Below the pieces are notes generated by a model. That model saw only the letters and a program-made list of their open reading frames with translations, had not been told where the DNA came from and searched no databases. Positions 27,531 through 37,521 of a DNA stretch of 64,000 nt are shown in pieces. Position numbers and translations under genes: made by a program. This stretch comes from Psychrobacter sp. P11F6 (lineage in GTDB: Bacteria; Pseudomonadota; Gammaproteobacteria; Pseudomonadales; Moraxellaceae), in the NCBI RefSeq assembly GCF_001435295.1, contig NZ_CM003594.1, forward strand, positions 1,426,001-1,490,000. Reading direction: 5' to 3'. How positions within the stretch are numbered: position 1 is the first letter of the stretch; the number at the start of each line of letters is the position of its first letter.

Positions 27531-29384
27531 TTAAGGGGTATCGGGTGTATTAGAGTGTGTCGAGCCATACTTAGTATTAAAGTAAAAACTACGTTTTGTC
27601 CTTGGATCTAAAATTGAGGTTACCGTTTTGACAGTACCGTTATTGCCGATAGCGACACTGTCTGCGGCATATTCGCTTGCTTGGTGGATTGGATTCGCAA
27701 GTTTTGACGTCACTATCGCGCCATTTACATTTTTTTCTTGCAAGACATCTTGTAGAACAAAGTTATTGATACTAAGGTTGGCTCGATTGGTCGCAGTAAT
27801 TTTGTAGGCAATACATTGTCCTGGAGTTACTTCAGATAAGGCGGCTTTACTATAGGCAAGCTTGTTTTCTAGATTTGGTAACAATGAGGCGATTTTGCAA
27901 TCGTTAAGTGCTTGTTCTTTTTCAAGGACTAAAGCTGCATTTTTATCAATCACTCTGCCAAAGTTATTATTTTCATAGTTATACTTGTTGGTAGTCAAGG
28001 AAATAACCGTTTTTTCATTAGTAGTACGAATGGGGTAAGTGCTAGCACTATTTTCTTCAATCAGGCAGACAGTACTTTTGCCAGATAGAGAAGCGATAGG
28101 TATTTTAATCTCATATCTACCGACAATATTAGTAGGAATATTGATAGTTTCAAGAGGAGTATTAGTAGTACAGTCAACCAGTTTGACTGTGCTACCTGCA
28201 ATACCACTTTCAGCAGAGTCAAAAGTACCATTGAAGAAGTTGATATTGTTATATATACCGCTGTCTATCGTAGCGTTATCTTTTTTGACATTGATGTCGC
28301 TATCGTTTATACCGCCATTATCATTGAATACAGTGCCTGAAAAGACGTAATTCAACGGTTCACTTTCTACCCCAAAGCTGATCCATTCATTAAAAGTTTC
28401 ACCGACTACGTTACGCGCAATGCCGATATTACCATTCATAATACCTTCATAGGTCAAAGTCACAGCGTTCGCGTTTCTTATCGCGACAACGTAATTGCTT
28501 TGACTGTTTTCAATGCCATAACTGACATAAGTACCACCATTGGAAATAGCGGTATTAGGTGAGAGTGCAGAATACGTGCTGCCATTATTGATACTTTTAA
28601 TAATATTTTCAAAAGTTGGCGTCGGTGGTAAAACCCCGTTATTTGAGCTAAGGGCGACTCGATTGTTAGTTAGAGTAGGACTATATGGATTTTGGCTACC
28701 AGTCACACCCGCTAGATTAGTAATATTATAATAATATAAACCACTACCATTCACATTTGAGCTATCGGTACGCAGCTGCGGGTTAAACACAGCATTTTGT
28801 GAATTCAATTGAGTCGCATTAAGTCTGGTACCCATAAAATAATCACCCATTGCATTATAGTAATAGGGGACATCTGGGTTGTTTTTGATAGTGGCTTGCG
28901 CAGGTAGACTAATTTGACTATTTTGGGTAAAACTTAACGTTTGACGTGCAATTTCTGAGTTACCACCCATTGAATAGCTGGCTTGACCAATCTTTATGGT
29001 ATGTATAGAGGCGTTATCATTAGGCGTAATAGTAAAAGTGTACTTAAATTTATCTCTATCAATACTAGTATTAGAATCATTCCTGATCTCAATACCATTG
29101 GTGCGTGTACCACTAGATGGTGTTATCTCAGCATTACTGTTATAACCAATATTTTCATTGCGAACCAAAGTAAAGCGACCTGTAGCACCAGAACCTGCTG
29201 CGATATAGGTGCCAGAAGCACTACCAGTCGAAGCATTAGAGCTGGTAACCGTAATACTCCCCATCTCTGTTGGTGCTGACTGTGCACTAAATGACGCAGC
29301 AATAAGCGTAAGCGTAAGACCTCGCTTCAGCCATATCGAACAAGAAAATGAGATATTCAGCAAGGCGAAAAGGCGAGCGGTCAT
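27531..29384 (-). CDS. Secreted repeat protein with SdrD-B-like and DUF11-like domains
   Basis: A 617-residue exported protein, with a hydrophobic N-terminal segment (RGLTLTLIAASFSAQSA, about residues 20-36) as signal peptide. The first two-thirds are Asn/Ser/Thr-rich with short repeated beta-like motifs and no domain I can name. Around residues 350-465 a segment with GTVFNDNGGINDS and a following beta-sandwich (SGIAGSTVKLVDCTTNTPLE) resembles SdrD B/Cna-B-type domains. Around 500-600, CIAYKITATNRANLSINNFVLQDVL resembles a DUF11 repeat. There is no C-terminal anchor or autotransporter barrel, so the protein is probably released or attached by others. It lies 53 bp downstream of mnmA on the same strand. 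Its role (adhesin or extracellular matrix) is a guess. Confidence 0.7.
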   Translation of the reverse strand: MTARLFALLNISFSCSIWLKRGLTLTLIAASFSAQSAPTEMGSITVTSSNASTGSASGTYIAAGSGATGRFTLVRNENIGYNSNAEITPSSGTRTNGIEIRNDSNTSIDRDKFKYTFTITPNDNASIHTIKIGQASYSMGGNSEIARQTLSFTQNSQISLPAQATIKNNPDVPYYYNAMGDYFMGTRLNATQLNSQNAVFNPQLRTDSSNVNGSGLYYYNITNLAGVTGSQNPYSPTLTNNRVALSSNNGVLPPTPTFENIIKSINNGSTYSALSPNTAISNGGTYVSYGIENSQSNYVVAIRNANAVTLTYEGIMNGNIGIARNVVGETFNEWISFGVESEPLNYVFSGTVFNDNGGINDSDINVKKDNATIDSGIYNNINFFNGTFDSAESGIAGSTVKLVDCTTNTPLETINIPTNIVGRYEIKIPIASLSGKSTVCLIEENSASTYPIRTTNEKTVISLTTNKYNYENNNFGRVIDKNAALVLEKEQALNDCKIASLLPNLENKLAYSKAALSEVTPGQCIAYKITATNRANLSINNFVLQDVLQEKNVNGAIVTSKLANPIHQASEYAADSVAIGNNGTVKTVTSILDPRTKRSFYFNTKYGSTHSNTPDTP

Positions 29385-29437
29385 TCAGTATCCTAAAAAA
29401 AGACAAATCATTGTATTAATTAATGTTAAATGAGATG

Positions 29438-30664
29438 TCAAATCCCGCAAGGCGCGTCAATAGAGGCAATGACACCGCCGCCCAAACAAACCTCATCGAT
29501 ATAAAATACTGCTGATTGACCTGGCGTCACTGCCCGTTGCGGCGTATCAAATATCACTCGTACTTCTAAACCTTTATCATCAACAGCAAACACTCGGCAC
29601 GCTTGGTCTGGCTGACGGTAGCGCGATTTTGCCATACAACGTAAGCCGTCTTCGCTAAATATATCTGCAGGCGGTAAACCATCGACCCAATCGAGCTTAT
29701 AAGCTTGCAGCTCATTACTCAGCATCATGGGATGCTCATGACCTTGTCCAACGATCAAACGGTTGTTATCCAAGTCTTTTGCCAATACAAACCAAGGCTC
29801 TTCTGGGCGATCTTTTACACCGCCGATACCGATACCGCCACGCTGTCCTAAGGTGTAGTACATCAGGCCGTCATGTTGGCCGATCACGTGACCATCGTCA
29901 GTGACGATATCGCCTTTTTGAGCGGGCAAGTACTGTTGTAAAAAGTCTTTAAAGCGGCGTTCACCAATAAAGCAAATACCCGTTGAATCTTTTTTATTGG
30001 CGGTAATAAGATCATGTTCTTCAGCGATTTGACGAACCACTGGTTTTTCAAGCTCACCCACTGGGAACAATGTCTTAGCGATTTTATCGCCGCCAACCGC
30101 ATGTAAAAAGTAACTTTGGTCTTTATTGTTATCAAGCCCGCGTAATAGCTGCGCAACCTCAGTGCCATTAGCATTCGTATAGTTCATACTACGGCGCGTG
30201 TAGTGACCGGTGGCGATATAATCTGCGCCCAACGTCAAAGCATAGTCTAAAAATGCTTTGAACTTGATTTCTTTGTTGCACAAAATATCTGGATTGGGCG
30301 TACGACCCGCTTTGTATTCGGCCAAAAAATGCTCAAAAACCCGATCCCAATATTCCATGGCAAAATTGGCTGTGTGTAGCTTCATACCGATTTTGTCACA
30401 TACCGCTTGTGCGTCCGCTAGGTCGTCCATTGCCGTACAGTATTCGGTGCCGTCATCTTCTTCCCAGTTCTTCATAAACAGACCTTCGACTTTAAAGCCT
30501 GCTTGTTGAAGTAAAACGGCTGATACAGAAGAATCAACGCCACCTGACATACCGACAATCACGTGTTTGGCACTAGGATTTTCAATATCGGCAAGTGTTA
30601 ATGGACGATGAGTTGTAAAAGACTCAGAAACGGCTATGCTTGAGGTATTTTGTATGGGTGACAT
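29438..30664 (-). CDS. mnmA: tRNA-specific 2-thiouridylase MnmA
   Basis: MnmA inserts sulfur at C2 of the wobble uridine of tRNAs for Lys, Glu and Gln, receiving it from the TusE relay. The protein has about 408 residues from the ATG at 30664 (a TTG at 30676 is in frame but less likely). It has the PP-loop GMSGGVDSS (about residues 38-46), the tRNA-contacting [16 protein letters not shown] with the first catalytic Cys, and the second catalytic Cys in [13 protein letters not shown]-terminal beta-barrel motifs ([19 protein letters not shown]) match the family. The cognate donor genes tusDCBE are in the same window, 30 kb away. Confidence 0.97.
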   Translation of the reverse strand: MSPIQNTSSIAVSESFTTHRPLTLADIENPSAKHVIVGMSGGVDSSVSAVLLQQAGFKVEGLFMKNWEEDDGTEYCTAMDDLADAQAVCDKIGMKLHTANFAMEYWDRVFEHFLAEYKAGRTPNPDILCNKEIKFKAFLDYALTLGADYIATGHYTRRSMNYTNANGTEVAQLLRGLDNNKDQSYFLHAVGGDKIAKTLFPVGELEKPVVRQIAEEHDLITANKKDSTGICFIGERRFKDFLQQYLPAQKGDIVTDDGHVIGQHDGLMYYTLGQRGGIGIGGVKDRPEEPWFVLAKDLDNNRLIVGQGHEHPMMLSNELQAYKLDWVDGLPPADIFSEDGLRCMAKSRYRQPDQACRVFAVDDKGLEVRVIFDTPQRAVTPGQSAVFYIDEVCLGGGVIASIDAPCGI

Positions 30665-30924
30665 AAAGCGGCTCAACTATTTGTACGTTCTCCAAAATAG
30701 ATATTGACGCCAAATATCATGCCATTGCTACAATAGGTAGTCTTAGCAGAACGACGTCAGCTTATCTTTTGGATCTGGTATTATGATAAAATAAACGTCA
30801 TATTATACCAGTTAATTGAAACTGGTGGCGACCGATGGTGTCTAGGCATTGGTAAAATCGCTTTAGAAATTTAGATAGTGGTTTTGAATTATTTTAATCA
30901 CGTTTCACTCATCTTGGAATAATA

Positions 30925-31428
30925 ATGATAAAAATTGGTCAAGGTATCGATGTTCATGCGTTTCATAATAATGGTCAGCAGCAGCAATATGTGGTGCTAG
31001 CAGGTGTGCCTATTGAACACACGCACAGCTTGCTTGCACACTCTGATGGAGATGTGGTGCTGCATGCGCTTGCTGATGCACTGCTTGGTGCATTGGCGCT
31101 TGGCGATATCGGTCAGCATTTCCCTGATACAGATGCTGCCCATGCAGGGTTGGACTCGCGGGTGCTGCTACGTTATGTCTACAGTAAAGTGCAAGAGGCT
31201 GGTTATAGTCTAGGCAACGCTGATATCACTGTGATGTGTGAGCGTCCAAAGCTGGCACCGCACAGCCAAGCCATGCGTGATAATATTGCCAGTGATTTGC
31301 AGACGGCGGTCAATAATATCAGCGTTAAAGCCACCACCACTGAAAAGTTAGGCTTTACCGGTCGGCAAGAGGGCATTATGGCCAATGCCGTGGTATTATT
31401 AGTCCCTAATGTTGTCGAATCTAGATAG
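30925..31428 (+). CDS. ispF: 2-C-methyl-D-erythritol 2,4-cyclodiphosphate synthase IspF
   Basis: IspF makes the cyclodiphosphate intermediate of the methylerythritol phosphate route to isoprenoids. The 167-residue protein matches the family length. D9 and H11 in GIDVHAF are the zinc ligands, followed by [38 protein letters not shown] and [14 protein letters not shown], all conserved. A GGAAT lies upstream of the start. ispD, often the neighbour, is absent here. It is divergent from mnmA. Confidence 0.97.
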   Translation: MIKIGQGIDVHAFHNNGQQQQYVVLAGVPIEHTHSLLAHSDGDVVLHALADALLGALALGDIGQHFPDTDAAHAGLDSRVLLRYVYSKVQEAGYSLGNADITVMCERPKLAPHSQAMRDNIASDLQTAVNNISVKATTTEKLGFTGRQEGIMANAVVLLVPNVVESR

Positions 31429-31627
31429 CTTGGATCGGGTGTCATCGCTGCTTGAGAACTCCGAGTCATATTGACTTGGTCAGTTGAGCGCAGATTCTAT
31501 ATATAGTCTATAGATTTGTACTTGTAATACCGTGGCGCTTGCCCCATGTATCAGCCATCTCTTTTCTCAATCATTTTGTAATATCAATCACTGTTTTCAA
31601 TGAACCGCTTTATCAATAGGAGCTTTT

Positions 31628-31978
31628 ATGAGTGAGCAAACCCCAAATACTGCTGCAAACGACGTTGAACAATTGATCCGTGATCAAATCCGTGACAATA
31701 AAGTTATTATTTATATGAAAGGCACGCCGCAATTTCCGCAGTGCGGTTTTTCTGCTAAATCGATTGAAGTGCTTACTCAAATCGGTCGTCCATTTGCGTT
31801 TGTAAATATTTTAGAAAACCCAGAAATCCGTGCGACGTTACCTAAAGTCGCCAATTGGCCGACTTTTCCACAGTTGTGGATTGACGGCGAATTGATGGGC
31901 GGATCAGACATTATTTTGCAAATGTATCAATCAGGCGAGCTTAAGCCATTGGTTGAAGCAAACAGCCCTGCTGCTTAA
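31628..31978 (+). CDS. grxD: Monothiol glutaredoxin GrxD
   Basis: A monothiol (Grx4-type) glutaredoxin of 116 residues that carries or transfers Fe-S clusters, binding a [2Fe-2S] with glutathione. The active-site motif CGFS sits at residues 39-42 (GTPQFPQCGFSAKS). The WPTFPQLWIDGELMGGSDI stretch holds the cis-Pro and glutathione-binding region. AGGAG lies five bases before the start. It stands alone, followed by a terminator. Confidence 0.97.
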   Translation: MSEQTPNTAANDVEQLIRDQIRDNKVIIYMKGTPQFPQCGFSAKSIEVLTQIGRPFAFVNILENPEIRATLPKVANWPTFPQLWIDGELMGGSDIILQMYQSGELKPLVEANSPAA

Positions 31979-32041
31979 TACTTGAGAGTATGCTTTGGAT
32001 GTCTTTGATATTCAAATAAACTTGATAAGATAAAGCACAGT

Positions 32042-32077
32042 AAACCCAAATGGTCAGTTAATGGCTATTTGGGTTTT
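32042..32077 (+). terminator. Intrinsic terminator after grxD
   Basis: Perfect ten-base arms AAACCCAAAT / ATTTGGGTTT with a 15-base loop, followed by TTT. It lies about 65 bp past the grxD stop. Confidence 0.8.
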
Positions 32078-32195
32078 TTATTGTCTTTACGCTTTAGTGT
32101 CTTTAGGCTTCGTTGTTTTTATCGAATTTACCCCCATATAGTGTGCAAGATATCAGCGATATAAATAATAATTATCATACGAGTGAGAGAGCTTT

Positions 32196-32726
32196 ATGAA
32201 TAGTCAAGCAACGGAACAGCCGGACGTGCAAAAAGAAGCTGCTGAGCAAGCGGTAATCGAAAAACGCCGTGAGCATTTAAAAAATGAATCCACGCGCATC
32301 ATTGAAATTGCTGGCAATGAGCCATATTCAGCCCTGAAATGTATTCATCAGCTTAGCGTGGCAGGCGGCGCAACAGAAGCCACTTATATTGCGATTGAGC
32401 AGCGTATCGTTGCGGATCAAGATTCTGCGGGCGCTTATCATTTGGCATTATTGGCACAGAATACGCCAGATTTACCCATTGATGCGCGTCAACTTATCGA
32501 GATGGTCGTTAATAAAGGCGATAACCAGCAGCGTTTGGCATTGCTAAAAAACTTGCTGCTACCGCCAGTGGACATGATTAAAGAGCAAATTTTGGCCAGT
32601 AATGATGGCGATGCCATTGGCTTGATGAATGCTTATTTGCAGATCAATCCAGAAGGTTATGGCAGTCAGCATATGCTGAGCAGTGGTCAATCAGATCAAA
32701 TCGTACCGCTGAGCCCTGGTAACTAG
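32196..32726 (+). CDS. Hypothetical alpha-helical protein
   Basis: A 176-residue protein I do not recognise. It has no signal peptide, membrane segment or cysteine-rich motif; the composition (Gln, Glu, Ala, Leu, Ile) and the segments such as DLPIDARQLIEMVVNKGDNQQRL and LLKNLLLPPVDMIKEQIL suggest an all-helical fold with repeat-like packing. It has one Cys. GAGAG lies a few bases before the ATG. It lies between grxD and mnmG on the same strand, 210 bp after grxD, and could be cotranscribed with neither. Confidence 0.75.
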   Translation: MNSQATEQPDVQKEAAEQAVIEKRREHLKNESTRIIEIAGNEPYSALKCIHQLSVAGGATEATYIAIEQRIVADQDSAGAYHLALLAQNTPDLPIDARQLIEMVVNKGDNQQRLALLKNLLLPPVDMIKEQILASNDGDAIGLMNAYLQINPEGYGSQHMLSSGQSDQIVPLSPGN

Positions 32727-32990
32727 GCGCTAGTTATTAAGTTACTAGTTACTAAGTTTAAAAATGATGCTTAACACTTAATGTAAATAGTTTCTACTGC
32801 GGCGTTTTTTAAGCATCAAAAAATTGTTATAATGATGGGTTAACAATCCAATATCTAGCGGCTTTTCCAAGTCGTTAACTTTTTAAATCCGATTGACGTT
32901 TATTTGCTGATGACCATGCTATTTAGCCATAAAATTCTGGTAATGATAGTTTTTGGCTAAAAGCGGCGTTATGAGTCAAGTGAGGCGTAT

Positions 32991-34886
32991 ATGCAATACC
33001 CAAAAAATTACGACGTGGTAGTGATCGGTGGTGGTCATGCTGGCACAGAAGCTGCTTTGGCAGCCGCACGTATGGGCGCGCAGACCTTGCTGTTGACACA
33101 TAATATTGAGACGCTTGGGCAAATGAGCTGTAATCCAGCAATTGGTGGTATCGGTAAATCACATCTGGTGCGTGAGATTGATGCACTTGGTGGTGCGATG
33201 GCGCTAGCGACGGACAAATCAGGTATTCAGTTTCGCGTACTAAATAGCCGTAAAGGTGCGGCAGTTCGAGCTACGCGTGCGCAAGCGGATCGTATTTTAT
33301 ATAAAGCCGCCATTCGTCATACGCTTGAGAATCAGCCAAATCTTGATATATTTCAACAAGCGGCTGATGATATCTTAGTTGAAAATGGTCGTGCGACGGC
33401 AGTGGTTACTGCAACGGGTATTATCTTTAATACGCAAACGGTGGTACTGACCTCAGGTACGTTTTTAGGCGGAGTTATTCATATTGGTCTCGAAAGCTCA
33501 AAAGGTGGTCGCGCAGGCGATCAACCTTCTATCAAGTTGGCAGATCGTTTGCGTGAGCTTAAGCTGCCAGTCGGTCGCCTAAAGACAGGTACGCCCGCGC
33601 GGATTGATGCGCGTAGCGTTGACTTTAGTGTGATGACCGTACAGCCGGGCGACACGCCGCTACCAGTGATGAGTTATATGGGTGACGTGTCGATGCACCC
33701 TGAGCAGGTCAATTGCTACATCACGCATACTAATGCGCGCACGCATGACATCATCCGTGAAAACTTAGACCGTTCTCCAATGTTCTCAGGCAAAATCGAA
33801 GGTGTGGGTCCACGTTATTGTCCGTCAATTGAAGACAAGATTCATCGTTTTGCGGATAAAGACAGCCATCAGATATTTATTGAGCCAGAAGGTTTGACGA
33901 CACATGAGCTATATCCAAATGGTATCTCAACGAGTCTGCCGTTTGATGTGCAGTTAGAGTTTATTCATAGTATGAAAGGCTTAGAAAACGCGCATATCAC
34001 CCGTCCGGGCTACGCCATTGAGTATGATTATTTTGATCCGCAAAATCTAAAGCCAACGCTTGAGACCAAATCTATCGATCGTCTTTACTTCGCTGGACAG
34101 ATTAATGGTACAACTGGCTACGAAGAGGCTGGCGTACAGGGTTTGCTAGCAGGTACTAATGCGGCATTGGTTACGACTAATAATAGTGAGTTTGAAACGT
34201 GGACACCGCGCCGTGATGAAGCCTATCTTGGCGTGCTCGTTGATGATTTGATTACCCATGGTACGACTGAGCCATATCGTATGTTTACGAGCCGCGCAGA
34301 ATATCGTCTACTATTACGTGAAGACAATGCCGATCAACGCTTGACTGAAACAGGTCGTAAGCTTGGTCTAGTAGATGATGTGCGCTGGCAGGCTTATCAA
34401 GAAAAAATGGAAGCGATCACAACGGAGACCTCACGTCTCAAAGATATGTGGGCAACCCCTGCTAACGCGCTAGGCAAAAAAGTCACAGAGCAAACGGGCG
34501 AGGTGCTGTCAAAAGAATCGACTGCTTTTGATTTGCTCAAGCGTCCGCAGATTCATTTTGCTGATATCGCTGTCATCACTGATTCGCAAGTCGATGCCCA
34601 AGTAGGCGAGCAGATAGAGATTTCTGTCAAATACGCAGGCTATATTGACCGTCAGCAAGAAGATATTGATCAGATGAAGCGCCTAGAAAATACAGCGTTG
34701 CCACTGGACTTTGATTATAGCGTAGTATCAGGCTTATCAAATGAGATTGTACAGAAATTGACGCAAATACGTCCTGCGACGCTCGCCCAAGCGGGGCGTG
34801 TGAGCGGTGTGACGCCTGCGGCCATTCAATTGCTAGCCATGACAGTGAAGAAACAGAAAAAAGCGAAGGCCGCGCTAGATTCATAA
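32991..34886 (+). CDS. mnmG: tRNA uridine-5-carboxymethylaminomethyl modification enzyme MnmG
   Basis: MnmG (GidA) works with the GTPase MnmE to add the cmnm5 group to wobble uridines, using FAD, NADH and methylene-THF. The 631-residue protein begins with the FAD-binding [17 protein letters not shown] and holds the conserved [34 protein letters not shown], and [20 protein letters not shown] motifs. Length matches the family (about 630). GAGG lies upstream of the start. rsmG, often the next gene, is absent; an AEC transporter follows after a terminator. Together with mnmA and the tus genes here it supplies both modifications of the same base. Confidence 0.97.
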   Translation: MQYPKNYDVVVIGGGHAGTEAALAAARMGAQTLLLTHNIETLGQMSCNPAIGGIGKSHLVREIDALGGAMALATDKSGIQFRVLNSRKGAAVRATRAQADRILYKAAIRHTLENQPNLDIFQQAADDILVENGRATAVVTATGIIFNTQTVVLTSGTFLGGVIHIGLESSKGGRAGDQPSIKLADRLRELKLPVGRLKTGTPARIDARSVDFSVMTVQPGDTPLPVMSYMGDVSMHPEQVNCYITHTNARTHDIIRENLDRSPMFSGKIEGVGPRYCPSIEDKIHRFADKDSHQIFIEPEGLTTHELYPNGISTSLPFDVQLEFIHSMKGLENAHITRPGYAIEYDYFDPQNLKPTLETKSIDRLYFAGQINGTTGYEEAGVQGLLAGTNAALVTTNNSEFETWTPRRDEAYLGVLVDDLITHGTTEPYRMFTSRAEYRLLLREDNADQRLTETGRKLGLVDDVRWQAYQEKMEAITTETSRLKDMWATPANALGKKVTEQTGEVLSKESTAFDLLKRPQIHFADIAVITDSQVDAQVGEQIEISVKYAGYIDRQQEDIDQMKRLENTALPLDFDYSVVSGLSNEIVQKLTQIRPATLAQAGRVSGVTPAAIQLLAMTVKKQKKAKAALDS

Positions 34887-34907
34887 TAGTAGTATAAGTA
34901 CTATAAC

Positions 34908-34941
34908 AAAAGCCCATAATGATATATCGTTATGGGCTTTT
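34908..34941 (+). terminator. Intrinsic terminator after mnmG
   Basis: A twelve-base stem AAAAGCCCATAA / TTATGGGCTTTT with a ten-base loop, about 20 bp after the stop. The T-tract is short because the stem itself ends in T residues. Confidence 0.85.
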
Positions 34942-35102
34942 ATTTGTTAAAAACACAGCCGCTGTTAAAAGAAAATAGAGCAGGCGCTTGTCTTACTTGC
35001 TATTTTGTCTCTATACTAGGCTAGAAAACTTAATGATTACTTGTTAATTTATCTTGCTGATGTCCATATCATGATGGGCTTGTCAACGAACTGAGCCTAT
35101 TT

Positions 35103-36062
35103 ATGATTGATGCTATTGTCTTTGCTATTACCATTGTCTTGCCCAACCTTGCCTTAATGTGGTTGGGTTTTTTTATGCAGAGACGCGGTGAGGCGAGCCA
35201 GACTTTTATTGATCAAGCATCGAGCTTTGTCTTTAATTACTGTTTACCCTGTTTGCTTTTTTTTAGCGTCGTTGATAGTGATGTCGATTACAGCAAACAA
35301 ATCACGCTGATAGTGGCTGGTATTCTGGTGACATTCATCTTGTTTATAGGTGCAGAGATTTACGCCAAATATTTTGTGAGCAAACCGGCTGATCAAGGGG
35401 TGTTTGTACAAGGGATATTTCGGAGTAATATGGCTATTATTGGACTGGCAACGGTTGCTAATGCCTACGGAGAACGTGGCTTAAGCATCGGCGCTGTCTA
35501 TATGGGTGTGGTGACAATACTGTTTAATATCTTAGCGGTTATCACTCTCAGCCGTGTGTCCAAAAGTGTGGATGATACTTGGCTCAGTCGCAGTACCATG
35601 ATTATCAAAAAACTATTTACCAACCCACTGATTATCGCATTGGTAGCAGCATTTGCTTATAAGGCGTCACCGCTGCCGCCTATTACAGGTGTGATTCATA
35701 CGACTGGCGATTTACTGGCCGCAGTGGCATTGCCCTTAGCATTGATTTGCGCCGGTGCCAGTATTGATTTGAAGTCGATGTTGCACCCTTCAGGGCTGTC
35801 CATGCAGGCGAGTATCGGACGTATTATTGTTGCGCCATTGATTGCCATCGCTATTGGATTGGGATTTGGTCTATCAGGTGTGCATATGGGTGTGTTGTTT
35901 TTGATGGTAGCCTCGCCAACAGCCGCCGCCAGCTATGTAATGGCAAAAGCCATGGGTGGCAATGATGTGTTAGCTGCTAATATTTTGGCTTTTACCACCG
36001 TGGTAGGTATGTTTGGAATGGCGATTGGTGCGGCAATATTACGCGGGTTAGGATTAATGTAG
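35103..36062 (+). CDS. AEC family transporter
   Basis: An integral membrane protein of 319 residues with about ten hydrophobic segments, of the auxin efflux carrier (AEC, malonate/malate transporter-like) family. Its layout of two five-helix halves is visible, with IFRSNMAIIGLATVANAYGERG and the later ALPLALICAGASIDL, which resemble the discontinuous helices of the fold. Substrates in bacteria are usually organic acids or amino acids and cannot be assigned. It lies 60 bp before an ornithine cyclodeaminase-like gene on the same strand, so the pair may work on the same amino acid-derived compound. Confidence 0.85.
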   Translation: MIDAIVFAITIVLPNLALMWLGFFMQRRGEASQTFIDQASSFVFNYCLPCLLFFSVVDSDVDYSKQITLIVAGILVTFILFIGAEIYAKYFVSKPADQGVFVQGIFRSNMAIIGLATVANAYGERGLSIGAVYMGVVTILFNILAVITLSRVSKSVDDTWLSRSTMIIKKLFTNPLIIALVAAFAYKASPLPPITGVIHTTGDLLAAVALPLALICAGASIDLKSMLHPSGLSMQASIGRIIVAPLIAIAIGLGFGLSGVHMGVLFLMVASPTAAASYVMAKAMGGNDVLAANILAFTTVVGMFGMAIGAAILRGLGLM

Positions 36063-36110
36063 TAGCCGTTTGGCGTGATAAAACATGTTCTAATAATAAA
36101 TCTATAAATA

Positions 36111-36114
36111 GGAG
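36111..36114 (+). promoter_or_regulatory. Ribosome binding site supporting a TTG start
   Basis: GGAG lies eight bases before a TTG that begins the cyclodeaminase-like frame; no ATG with a comparable site is near. It makes TTG the likely start codon. Confidence 0.7.
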
Positions 36115-36122
36115 TACTCAAA

Positions 36123-37154
36123 TTGCAATTACTAAGCAAAGCAATCGTGACCGAACATCTCAATATGCAATCTGCCATTGGGGCGATAGAAGCATTGTTA
36201 CATCAACAGGCAGCGCACCCCAATTGGATCAAAGCGCCTGAACGTTTGGTCATTGAAACTTTTAGTGAAGATGACACTCATCGCTCAGGTTCGCATTTAT
36301 CAATGCCTGCGACGATTTATGATGGTAAAAACGAGTATACAGCCGTAAAATTGGTCACCATTTGTCCTGATAATCCGAGCCGAAATTTACCAACCACAAC
36401 GGCGATTATTACCGTGTCAAACAATGATACTGGTGAGATATTGGCAATTATGGATGGGGTTTATATTACCCAAGTGCGTACGGCGGCATTGTCAGGCATT
36501 GCGACCAAATATATGGCAAGCGCTGACTGTCAAAGTGTGGCGGTGGTCGGTTGTGGTGGCATGGCTTATGAGCAATTACATGCGGTAATGACAGTACGTC
36601 CTGAGATTAAAACAGTATATTTATGGAATAGAAGCAGGGAAGGCGGTGAGATTTTCAAAGTGAAATTTACTCGTGATTATCCACAATGGGACGTTACCAT
36701 AACGGTTTGCGAAAATATCAATGATGCTATCCGTGATGCAGATGTTATCAATGTCGCAACCCGCGCAACAGAAGGTTTGTTTGATCTCAACCATATTAAA
36801 TCTGATGCACACATCAACGCAGTCGGCGCCTATCAGCCTTCAATGAAAGAGATAAGCAATGATGTCATTGCAAACAGTCGCATGGTCGTTGTCGATGATT
36901 TGGTTGGCAGTCGTCATGAAGCGGGCGATTTAATCCAAGCTCACGATAGTGTCGATTGTGCATGGACATGGGACGACCTCAGTGGTGACTTACAAGCGCT
37001 AGTCACTGGGGCGCTACAAGAAAAAACCGCTAGGTCTAATAATGGTGTTACGTTATTCAAATCGGTTGGTGCAGCCAGTTTTGATGCAGCAGTCGCTCTA
37101 TATGTCGCACAACAAGCCGCACAAAAAAATCTTGGCTCGTCAGTTGAATGGTAA
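36123..37154 (+). CDS. Ornithine cyclodeaminase/mu-crystallin family protein
   Basis: A 343-residue NAD(P)-binding protein. Family members convert ornithine to proline and ammonia, or act as ketimine reductases, alanine dehydrogenases or related opine-forming enzymes. Conserved parts visible are the substrate region ICPDNPSRNLPTTTAII, MDGVYITQVRTAALSGIATKYM, the nucleotide-binding loop VAVVGCGGMAYEQLHAV, and DVINVATRATEGLFDL with INAVGAYQPSMKEI. The start is a TTG with GGAG eight bases upstream. It is the second gene after the AEC transporter and is followed by a terminator. The exact reaction is undetermined. Confidence 0.85.
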   Translation: MQLLSKAIVTEHLNMQSAIGAIEALLHQQAAHPNWIKAPERLVIETFSEDDTHRSGSHLSMPATIYDGKNEYTAVKLVTICPDNPSRNLPTTTAIITVSNNDTGEILAIMDGVYITQVRTAALSGIATKYMASADCQSVAVVGCGGMAYEQLHAVMTVRPEIKTVYLWNRSREGGEIFKVKFTRDYPQWDVTITVCENINDAIRDADVINVATRATEGLFDLNHIKSDAHINAVGAYQPSMKEISNDVIANSRMVVVDDLVGSRHEAGDLIQAHDSVDCAWTWDDLSGDLQALVTGALQEKTARSNNGVTLFKSVGAASFDAAVALYVAQQAAQKNLGSSVEW

Positions 37155-37210
37155 TGCCATCTAAGTGAAAGTACGTAAAGATTGCTGTGTTTTTATTATG
37201 TAGCAAGCCA

Positions 37211-37251
37211 AAAAAAGCCCTCTTTCTAAATAAGAAAAGAGGGTTTTTTAT
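37211..37251 (+). terminator. Intrinsic terminator after the cyclodeaminase-like gene
   Basis: A stem with core CCCTCTTT / AAAGAGGG, extended by A/T pairs, then a run of T residues. It lies about 60 bp past the stop. Confidence 0.85.
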
Positions 37252-37302
37252 ATTGCTTTAGACGTTAAATTAATACGTCCCAGCATATTTTTAGAGCGGT
37301 TA

Positions 37303-37473
37303 TTAATTTGAATTGTCTTTATTACGTTGGTCTTCGCGCCGCTGCTTACGCTTTGGGCTGGTGCGATAGGTCAAATAACCACCGACAGCCATCACCGCAA
37401 GAAAGGCAACAATGTACATAAATATTGATGAGCCGATAAGCAGTGAGGCACCGATAATAGGAGTTGCGTCCAT
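37303..37473 (-). CDS. Small single-pass membrane protein
   Basis: A frame of about 56 residues from ATG 37473 (another ATG at 37482 and a TTG at 37500 are in frame). One hydrophobic segment (IFMYIVAFLAVMAVGGYLTY) is followed by a basic tail (SPKRKQRREDQRNKD), so by the positive-inside rule the C terminus is cytoplasmic. No family recognised. It lies about 50 bp after the LLM gene on the same strand. Coding potential is judged from the plausible membrane topology, not from homology. Confidence 0.55.
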   Translation of the reverse strand: MDATPIIGASLLIGSSIFMYIVAFLAVMAVGGYLTYRTSPKRKQRREDQRNKDNSN

Positions 37474-37521
37474 GTCAAACATCCAGCTAAGGTTTATCAA
37501 TAATTATGCAAGTGTCTGATT

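Noticed and set aside
32766..32817. Inverted repeat GATGCTTAA / TTAAGCATC after the hypothetical gene
   Set aside because: The arms are 34 bases apart with no GC-rich stem or T-run after; too weak for a terminator.
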